A stretch of DNA of 5,060 nt from Chloroflexota bacterium. GTDB lineage: Bacteria > Chloroflexota > Limnocylindria > Limnocylindrales > CSP1-4. The stretch covers positions 1 through 5,060 of the forward strand of contig SCTE01000535.1 in the NCBI GenBank assembly GCA_004298915.1, given 5' to 3'. Below the pieces are notes generated by a model. That model did not search any database, was not told the DNA's origin, and saw only the letters and a list, made by a program, of their open reading frames with translations. This document shows, one piece after another, positions 1-5,060 of this stretch (position 1 is its first letter; each line of letters opens with the position of its first letter). A program made the position numbers and the translations under genes.

Positions 1-2
1 TC

Positions 3-218
3 TGCCCGTGCGCCTATTGCCGGGGCGAGGCCGGCATGCCCGGCTGGCTCGACACCTCGCCGACGCTGACCGAGGAACAGACCCGTCTCGTCGATGTCCA
101 CCTGATCGGTTCGTACGCGATCGCCCCGGGCTGGGCCGACGGCCACCACACCGGCTACTACCCGTTCGTGCTGCTCCGGGATCGCTGCCCGTGCGAGGCG
201 TGTGAAGCGGCACGCTGA
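3..218 (+). CDS. DUF971 / GBBH-like N-terminal domain protein (3' end only)
   Basis: Only the last 71 residues are visible; the frame is open to the left edge, so the start lies outside the window. The visible part begins with a CPCAYC cluster, continues to a GSYAIAPGWADGHHTGYYPF segment and an LLRDRCPCEAC tail, and stops at TGA 216-218. This order (Cys cluster, a G-x-YA strand, a W-x-DGH-x-TG motif, then LR and a second Cys cluster) is typical of DUF971, the domain also found at the N-terminus of gamma-butyrobetaine hydroxylase. In the human hydroxylase, three cysteines of a CxCxxC motif and a downstream histidine bind structural zinc. The first cluster here (visible residues 1, 3, 6) and His48 of DGHH match that pattern, so zinc binding is a reasonable inference. 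There is no oxygenase domain after it, so this is the stand-alone small form. Its cellular role is not established; relatives are often found near Fe-S or Mrp-type ATPase genes, which cannot be checked here. The ATG at 36 is internal to the domain and is not the start. Confidence 0.82.
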   Translation, partial: CPCAYCRGEAGMPGWLDTSPTLTEEQTRLVDVHLIGSYAIAPGWADGHHTGYYPFVLLRDRCPCEACEAAR

Positions 219-247
219 ACGCCGAGCGCGTGGGGCGGGTCGGCGCG

Positions 248-275
248 TCGACCGATAACAACGCCCTGCTATCCT
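248..275 (+). promoter_or_regulatory. Candidate sigma70-type promoter for ppk1
   Basis: In the gap before ppk1, TCGACC (248-253) resembles a -35 box (four of six matches to TTGACA). It lies 16 bases before TATCCT (270-275), which matches four of six bases of the -10 consensus. The bases TGC directly before it (267-269) give an extended -10 TGn element. The stretch is locally AT-richer than its surroundings. Transcription would start near 282, leaving a leader of about 55 bases. I see no clear pho box or other direct-repeat operator. The motif match is moderate and unproven; the upstream gene could also read through. Confidence 0.4.
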
Positions 276-323
276 CCGGCGCCTGTCGCTGCGGCACGTT
301 CGAGGAGCTCAGCAACCCAATGA

Positions 324-329
324 AGGGTG
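324..329 (+). promoter_or_regulatory. Ribosome binding site that selects the ppk1 start
   Basis: AGGGTG, within AAGGGTGA (323-330), is a good Shine-Dalgarno match. It sits seven bases before ATG 337 but only four before the in-frame TTG at 334, so it favours ATG 337. An in-frame TGA at 328-330 rules out any start further upstream. Confidence 0.55.
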
Positions 330-336
330 ATGGTTG

Positions 337-2562
337 ATGTCGGCAATGCGGGCCGTCGAGGGAAGGGCGAAGGCCGGACGACCGGGTTCGGCGCGTTCCG
401 ATCGCGCCCTGGCGCCCGCCGATGCTCGGCGCGGGCCGGACCAGCCGGGACAACGGCGCCATCTCGATCGCGAACTCGCCTGGCTCGAATTCAACGCACG
501 GGTCCTGCACGAGGCGATCGACGCCCGAAACGCGCTCCTCGATCGTGCCCGCTTCCTGTCGATTGTCGCCAGCAACCTTGACGAGTTCTTCCAGGTCCGC
601 GTCTCCGGCCTGCGCCAGCAGGTACGCGCCGGGCTCACCGGCATCTCCCAGGAAGGCGGGCCTGCCGGCCAGCTTGAGGCCGTGCGGACCCGCGTACTGG
701 ACCTCGTGGCGGTCCATTCGAACGCCTTCCTCGAGCTCAGGCAGGAACTGAATCAGGCCGGCATCCAGCTCCTCGACTATCGGGACGTGCCCTCCGACCA
801 TGCGGCGCTTCGTGCGCGGTTCCTTCAGGAGATCCACCCGGTCCTGACGCCGCTCGCGGTGGACCCTGGCCATCGATTCCCGTATATCTCGACGCTCAGC
901 CTCTCGATCGCCGTGGGGCTGCGGGACCCGGAGACCGGGATCCGGGCCTTCGCCAGGGTCAAGGTGCCCCCGAGCCTGCCGCGATTCCTCGAGCTCGACC
1001 CGCTCCCCGACCAGGCACCCGGCCAGCATCGATTCGTGCTCCTGGATCAGGTCATCGGGGCCAATCTCGACCTGCTGTTCTCCGGCATGGAGATCGAGGA
1101 GCACCACCTGTTCCGGGTGACCAGGAACGCCGATCTGGCGCTGGAGGAAGATGAGGCCGACGACCTGCTCCTCGCCATCGAGGAGGAGCTCCAGCGCCGC
1201 CGATTCGGGGAGGCCGTCCGGCTCGAGGTGGAGCGAACCATGCCCGACAGGATTCGGCGGATCCTGCTCGAGGGCATCGGTGTCACCGAGGACCAGGTCT
1301 ACGCCGTGAGCGGCATGCTCGACCTGACCGGGCTCGACATCATCGCCGACCTGAACCGGCCGGACCTCCACGACGAGCCCTGGAGCCCGGTGACGCCCAC
1401 GCGTCTCCAGCACGACGCCGACGATGAGGGACCCGACTTCTTCTCGGTCATTCGCAACGGCGACGTCCTGCTCCATCACCCGTACCACAGCTTCACCTCG
1501 ACGGTCGAGCGGTTCGTCGAGCACGCGGCCGATGACCCGGACGTCCTGGCGATCAAACTGACGCTCTATCGAACCTCGGGGGACTCGCCGATCGTCGAGC
1601 ACCTGATCCGGGCGGCGGAGCGCGGCAAGCAGATCGTCGTCCTCGTCGAGATCAAGGCGCGGTTCGACGAACGGGCGAACATCGCGTGGGCTCGCAAGCT
1701 CGAACGGGCCGGCGCCCACGTCGTCTACGGGCTCGTCGGACTGAAGACCCATTGCAAGACGCTGCTCGTGATCCGTCGCGAGGGGACAGCCCTCCGACGC
1801 TACGTTCATGTCGGCACGGGCAACTACAACTCGCGGACGGCACGGATCTACACCGACCTTGGAATCCTCACCGCACGACCCGACGTCGGCCAGGACGTGA
1901 CCGACCTCTTCAACATGCTCACGGGCATGGCGCGACAGCGGGGGTTTCGACACCTCATCGTCGCCCCGCGCGGGCTGCGCGAGCGGTTCCTGATGCTCGT
2001 TGAGCGCGAGATCGGCCACGCCAGCGCGGGCAGGCCCGCACGCATCACGCTCAAGATGAACGCGCTCGTCGATGACCAATGCATCGAGGCGCTGTATCGA
2101 GCGTCGATGGCCGGCGTCGAGATCAACCTGATCGTCCGCGGCGCCAGCACGCTGATCCCGGGCGTGCCCGGGATGAGCGATCGGATCAGCGTCCGCTCGA
2201 TCATCGGGAACTTCCTCGAGCACTCACGGATCTGGCGGTTCGAGAACGACGGCCAGCGCGAGTGGTACATCGGGTCGGGCGACCTCATGGAGCGCAACCT
2301 CGATCGGCGCGTGGAAGCGTTCATGCCGGTCCTGGCTCGAGACGCGCAGGTCGAGATTGACGTGATCCTCGACACCATGCTCGCCGACGATCGACGGGCG
2401 TGGCTGATGGGACCGGACGGCTCGTGGGAACGCGCAGATCACGGCGTGGATCCCACGACGCTCGACAGTCAGGCCGCGCTGCGGCTCCACGCGCTGGCCG
2501 GTGCGACCTCGAGCCTCGCGGCACCGACCCAGGACGTCGGCTCGCTCGAGCCCTGGGCGTGA
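337..2562 (+). CDS. ppk1: Polyphosphate kinase 1 (PPK1)
   Basis: The enzyme reversibly transfers the gamma-phosphate of ATP to a growing inorganic polyphosphate chain (EC 2.7.4.1). It is 741 residues from ATG 337, slightly longer than the usual roughly 690. The N-terminal domain begins near residue 43 (LDRELAWLEF) and contains SNLDEFF with Asn80, equivalent to the nucleotide-site Asn of E. coli PPK. A middle domain follows to about 345. Two phospholipase-D-like catalytic domains complete the protein. The first carries Arg412 (LTLYR), Arg442 (KARFDE) and the phosphorylated His472 in GLKTHCK, followed by HVGTGNYN. The second carries His629 in LEHSRIW and the GSGDLMERNLDRRVE block. All catalytic landmarks are present, so it should be active. 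The first 42 residues form an Arg/Ala/Gly/Pro-rich, probably disordered extension. ATG 337 is preferred over TTG 334 because of ribosome binding site spacing; ATG 346 is another option. The stop codon overlaps the CYTH-CHAD start, indicating an operon. Confidence 0.97.
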   Translation: MSAMRAVEGRAKAGRPGSARSDRALAPADARRGPDQPGQRRHLDRELAWLEFNARVLHEAIDARNALLDRARFLSIVASNLDEFFQVRVSGLRQQVRAGLTGISQEGGPAGQLEAVRTRVLDLVAVHSNAFLELRQELNQAGIQLLDYRDVPSDHAALRARFLQEIHPVLTPLAVDPGHRFPYISTLSLSIAVGLRDPETGIRAFARVKVPPSLPRFLELDPLPDQAPGQHRFVLLDQVIGANLDLLFSGMEIEEHHLFRVTRNADLALEEDEADDLLLAIEEELQRRRFGEAVRLEVERTMPDRIRRILLEGIGVTEDQVYAVSGMLDLTGLDIIADLNRPDLHDEPWSPVTPTRLQHDADDEGPDFFSVIRNGDVLLHHPYHSFTSTVERFVEHAADDPDVLAIKLTLYRTSGDSPIVEHLIRAAERGKQIVVLVEIKARFDERANIAWARKLERAGAHVVYGLVGLKTHCKTLLVIRREGTALRRYVHVGTGNYNSRTARIYTDLGILTARPDVGQDVTDLFNMLTGMARQRGFRHLIVAPRGLRERFLMLVEREIGHASAGRPARITLKMNALVDDQCIEALYRASMAGVEINLIVRGASTLIPGVPGMSDRISVRSIIGNFLEHSRIWRFENDGQREWYIGSGDLMERNLDRRVEAFMPVLARDAQVEIDVILDTMLADDRRAWLMGPDGSWERADHGVDPTTLDSQAALRLHALAGATSSLAAPTQDVGSLEPWA

Positions 2563-4151
2563 GCGCTCGGGTACCCGGGGACGAGGTTGAGGCCAAATAC
2601 GACGTCCTGGATCGCGTCGCGGCCCGGTCCCTGCTTGCGGCACAAGCCCTCGGTTCGCTCCACGCGACCGGGCCCGTCGTCCGGGTTCGACTCGTGGATC
2701 GATACCTCGATACGACGGACGCCCGGCTCCGTGCCGCCGGCTGGGCCGCTCGCATCCGAACCGCAGGCGAGTCCCGGATCCAGCTGAAGGCGCTCGCCGC
2801 GGCCGACGAGGCGGGCATCGCCCGCCGGCGCGAGATCGAGGGCGAGGCACGGCCAGGCCTGCCGATCGATTCGTGGCCCGAATCCGACGCCCGAACGAAG
2901 CTCCTCGAGCTCCTCGCCGGTGACGAGCCCGTCGAGGTCCTCGTCCTCCGCCAGGATCGTCTCACGCGCTCGTACGGCGGCGGGCGGGGTGCGCTCGAGG
3001 TCAGCCTCGATCGCCTCGAGACGCTGGTCGGCGAGCGGCCCGTGGCCCGGCGGCTGGTGCTCGAGGTCGAGCAGCAACGTGCGTCGATGGCGGAGTTTCG
3101 GGCTGCCTTGGCGGTGCTCGACGGGCTGGGATTCCTTGCCGCGGCGCGCGTCACCAAGCTCGCCTGGGGCATGGCGGTCGCGACGCGCGGGATCGGCGAC
3201 GACGGCCTCCCGGCGCTCCCGCCGGTCGATGGCGTCTTCCGGGTTGACGACCCGACCCCGGAGGTCGGGCGCATGATCCTCGCGAACCAGCTGACGACGA
3301 TGATCGACCGCGAGCGCGTCGTCCGCACGACCGCGTCGGCCGAGGACATCCGACGCCTGCGCGTGGCGACGCGCCGCGCCCGGGCCGCCATGCGTGCGTT
3401 CGAAGGCTCGTATGTCGGGTTGCGGCCGGACCGCCTCCGCCGAGGGCTCCGCCGATTCGCCCGGCTCCTCAACGAGGTTCGGAACCTCGACGTGCTGATC
3501 GGCCACGTGGACGCCTATCGGGAGGACCTCGAACCCTCCGACCGGGCCGCGATCGACCATCTCCGGTCGACCCTCGAGGAACGTCGCGCCGAGGCGCTGG
3601 CCACACTGCTCGCGGACTGCGCGAGCAAGCGTCACCAGCGGCTGATGGCGTCCTTTGCCGACTTCGTCCAGAGCCCGGCCGGGGACGTGGCGCCCGTGTG
3701 GCCTCCGCGAGCGCGACGCCTGTCGGATGAGCTCGGAGGTTGGATCTGGACCGGCTTCGAGGGCCTCGTCGGGTGGCGGCCCATCCTGGAGACCGCGGAC
3801 CTCGAGGCGCTCCACGAGTTGCGCCTCGAGGCCAAGCGGTTGCGGGACCTGCTCCAGTTCACGGCGCCCGTCCTCGGCCCCGGGGCCTCGGCCGTCAACG
3901 GCGGTCTTGCGGACCTCCAGGACGCACTCGGCGCGATGAACGATGCCCTCGTCGCATCACGCTGGCTCCGGAGCTACCTGGCCGCACCGACGACCCGGCT
4001 CCCAGCTGGCCATGGCGCGGCCATCGACCGCTTTGCGGGGACGCTCGAGGATCGGATCGCGGTCGCCCGAGCCCTCGTTCCGGCCGCCTGGCGCCGGGTC
4101 GCAGGCGCCACCGGTCGGCGGCGCATCGCTCGGCTCATCGGCGAGATCTGA
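2559..4151 (+). CDS. CYTH-CHAD protein, probable polyphosphate-binding triphosphatase
   Basis: This 530-residue two-domain protein starts at GTG 2559, which overlaps the ppk1 TGA (GTGA). The CYTH signature begins nine residues later, which supports this start over longer in-frame options inside ppk1. Residues 8-205 are a CYTH / triphosphate tunnel domain: EVEAK at 9-13 (the ExExK metal and phosphate motif), DRYLDTTD at 47-54, AARIR at 63-67, QLK at 75-77, REIEGE at 91-96, LEVSLDRLE at 147-154 and LVLEVE at 166-171. A Pro/Gly/Asp-rich linker (about 211-236) leads to a CHAD domain (about 237-515) with two basic repeats, LRVATRRAR at 267-275 and LHELRLEAKRLR at 418-429. Tunnel enzymes of this class hydrolyse triphosphate or make cyclic nucleotides. 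CHAD domains bind polyphosphate through basic residues. The fusion next to ppk1 suggests a polyphosphate-bound triphosphatase, as in E. coli YgiF, rather than an adenylate cyclase. The first CHAD repeat has Arg265 where the second has His419. No membrane segment or signal peptide is seen, so it is cytoplasmic. Confidence 0.92.
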   Translation: MSARVPGDEVEAKYDVLDRVAARSLLAAQALGSLHATGPVVRVRLVDRYLDTTDARLRAAGWAARIRTAGESRIQLKALAAADEAGIARRREIEGEARPGLPIDSWPESDARTKLLELLAGDEPVEVLVLRQDRLTRSYGGGRGALEVSLDRLETLVGERPVARRLVLEVEQQRASMAEFRAALAVLDGLGFLAAARVTKLAWGMAVATRGIGDDGLPALPPVDGVFRVDDPTPEVGRMILANQLTTMIDRERVVRTTASAEDIRRLRVATRRARAAMRAFEGSYVGLRPDRLRRGLRRFARLLNEVRNLDVLIGHVDAYREDLEPSDRAAIDHLRSTLEERRAEALATLLADCASKRHQRLMASFADFVQSPAGDVAPVWPPRARRLSDELGGWIWTGFEGLVGWRPILETADLEALHELRLEAKRLRDLLQFTAPVLGPGASAVNGGLADLQDALGAMNDALVASRWLRSYLAAPTTRLPAGHGAAIDRFAGTLEDRIAVARALVPAAWRRVAGATGRRRIARLIGEI

Positions 4152-4153
4152 TC

Positions 4154-4198
4154 CCGGTCCACCGACCGGCCCGATCCGCGGCAGGCGCCTGGGCCGCG
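4154..4198. terminator. Inverted repeats in the convergent gap, possible bidirectional terminator
   Basis: The 55 bases between the two convergent stop codons contain a six-base-pair stem CCGGTC/GACCGG (4154-4159 with 4164-4169, four-base loop). A second set follows: CGCGGC/GCCGCG (4177-4182 with 4193-4198) enclosing the perfect ten-base palindrome CAGGCGCCTG (4182-4191). Being symmetrical, they could end transcription from both sides. There is no T-run on either strand, so a classic Rho-independent terminator is not shown. The position supports the call more than the sequence does. Confidence 0.33.
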
Positions 4199-4206
4199 CT
4201 TCGACG

Positions 4207-5060
4207 TCAGCGCGACCAGCCGTGGGCCAGCCACGCGAGGTCCCGCCGCCACCTGTCCCCTGCGTGGGTCGATGCCAGGACGAGGCCCTCCCGGAGACCG
4301 TGCGGTGACACCCGGACGTGGTCCCGGCCGTAGCGTTCGGCCACGGCCAGCAGGATCGCCGCACCTCCGGGCAGGACACGGGCACGCGAGAGCTTGACCC
4401 CGAACCTGGCTGCGACCTGCTCAGGCGAGCTGTCGGCGAACTGCGCGAGGGTCTCCCGGATCCGTCGGGTGGTCAGCACGCGACGGGCGAGCGGCGGCCC
4501 GATCCGGAGCAGGTTCGACGCCGTTCCGCCGACCGCCACGAGATCGACCGGCTGGGCGTCGGGGGCCTCGGCGAGGACTCCGCGCGCGGTGGCGAGCATC
4601 GATTCGAGGTTGAGCGCGGTTGGCGCATTGCCGGCCATCGTCCGGCTGAGGCGCGCCGCGCCGAGAGCGAGGCCCTTGATCACGGGCTCGCCGGTCGGCC
4701 CGATCACGAGGATCTCGCTGCTCCCGCCACCGACGTCCACGAGCACGGTTTCCTGACGGATCGGCTTGCCCGCCTGGACGCCGAGGAGCGCGAGCGTTGC
4801 CTCCTCCTCGGAGCCCAGCGTCTGGATCTCGACCGAGATCCGACCCCCGATGGCGGCCGCCACCGCTGCACCATCGGTGGCTCGTCGAAGGGGATCTGTG
4901 GCGACGATGGCGATCGTGGTTGCGCCGTGTCGCCGGGCCGTCTCGACGTACGTCTCGAGGACGGTCAGGAGCTCGATCGCCGCCTCGGCGCCCAGCTCGC
5001 CGCGGGCGTCAACCGTGGCTCCCAACCCGAGGGCGACCGACTCGTCGCCGAGGTCCACGG
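4207..5060 (-). CDS. Ppx/GppA family exopolyphosphatase (5' end outside window)
   Basis: This family, part of the ASKHA fold, removes terminal phosphates from polyphosphate (EC 3.6.1.11) or converts pppGpp to ppGpp. The frame is open to the right edge, with 283 residues visible counting from the internal GTG at 5058. Only about 30-40 N-terminal residues with the first phosphate loop (usually DxGSN) should be missing. Visible landmarks, numbered from that GTG, are VALGLG (8-13), VATDPLRRATDG (52-63), GSEEEA (82-87) holding the probable catalytic Glu85, VDVGGGSSE (107-115) with metal/phosphate residues Asp108 and Glu115, LGAARLS (132-138), AVGGTAS (175-181), RVLPGGAAILL (227-237) and the closing SPHGLREGL (251-259). 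It ends soon after, at TGA 4209-4207, so it is the short form without the C-terminal HD-like domain of E. coli PPX. Convergence on ppk1 and CYTH-CHAD favours a polyphosphate role, but GppA-type activity cannot be excluded, so no gene symbol is given. The start and promoter are beyond the edge. Confidence 0.9.
   Translation of the reverse strand, partial: VDLGDESVALGLGATVDARGELGAEAAIELLTVLETYVETARRHGATTIAIVATDPLRRATDGAAVAAAIGGRISVEIQTLGSEEEATLALLGVQAGKPIRQETVLVDVGGGSSEILVIGPTGEPVIKGLALGAARLSRTMAGNAPTALNLESMLATARGVLAEAPDAQPVDLVAVGGTASNLLRIGPPLARRVLTTRRIRETLAQFADSSPEQVAARFGVKLSRARVLPGGAAILLAVAERYGRDHVRVSPHGLREGLVLASTHAGDRWRRDLAWLAHGWSR

Noticed and set aside
36..218. A 60-residue small gene starting at ATG 36.
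   Set aside because: The frame continues upstream with CPCAYCRGEAG, part of the same DUF971 domain, so ATG 36 is internal to a gene cut by the window edge.
220..245. A stem CGCCGA/TCGGCG just after the DUF971 stop, considered as a terminator.
   Set aside because: It has only six base pairs with a 14-base loop and no T-run; such pairings are common by chance in GC-rich DNA.
2400..2558. An upstream in-frame start that would extend CYTH-CHAD by 53 residues into ppk1.
   Set aside because: The extra residues match no family sequence and lie entirely inside ppk1. GTG 2559 places the ExExK motif close to the N-terminus, as usual for CYTH proteins.
2469..3815. A 448-codon open frame on the - strand opposite CYTH-CHAD, with another of 383 codons at 2321-3472.
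   Set aside because: Long antisense frames are expected in high-GC coding DNA. Their translations are Arg/Ser/Pro-rich with no recognisable domain, whereas the + strand frame carries clear CYTH and CHAD motifs.
480..3860. Frequent CTCGAG and GATCG words across the coding regions, considered as a dispersed repeat or recognition motif.
   Set aside because: They fall mostly on preferred codon pairs such as CTC-GAG (Leu-Glu) and GAT-CG. Codon bias explains them without a special role.
3740..4333. A + strand frame of 197 codons crossing the end of CYTH-CHAD and the convergent gap.
   Set aside because: It is Arg/Pro-rich, resembles no family, and overlaps two well-supported genes in other frames; it is a compositional shadow.

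Overview
The window is high-GC bacterial DNA with strong G/C preference at third codon positions and tightly packed genes. It looks like chromosomal housekeeping sequence: I see no transposase, integrase, tRNA, rRNA, CRISPR array or phage gene. The mix of genes (a DUF971 protein, PPK1, a CYTH-CHAD protein and a short Ppx/GppA phosphatase) together with the base composition would fit a high-GC Chloroflexota-like or actinobacterial lineage. That assignment is an inference, not a demonstration.

Layout from left to right. (1) The 3' end of a DUF971 / gamma-butyrobetaine hydroxylase N-terminal-like gene on the + strand, ending at 218. (2) A 118-base gap (219-336) holding a candidate promoter with an extended -10 (248-275) and a ribosome binding site. 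(3) ppk1, polyphosphate kinase, on the + strand from the preferred ATG at 337 to 2562. (4) A CYTH-CHAD gene on the + strand, 2559-4151, starting at a GTG that overlaps the ppk1 stop codon by four bases. (5) A 55-base convergent gap (4152-4206) with nested inverted repeats. (6) A Ppx/GppA-type exopolyphosphatase gene on the - strand, running from 4207 off the right edge, with only its extreme N-terminus missing.

Three of the four genes form a compact polyphosphate module. PPK1 makes polyphosphate reversibly from ATP. The CYTH domain belongs to the triphosphate tunnel enzymes and is fused to CHAD, a helical domain known to bind polyphosphate. Ppx/GppA enzymes remove terminal phosphates from polyphosphate or act on pppGpp. 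PPK1 and CYTH-CHAD are almost certainly co-transcribed and translationally coupled. The phosphatase faces them, so synthesis and breakdown can be controlled separately. The association of these families is known. The points most worth a second look are a His-to-Arg change in the first CHAD repeat, the diverged motifs of the phosphatase, a five-codon mini-ORF abutting the ppk1 start, and the palindromes in the convergent gap.
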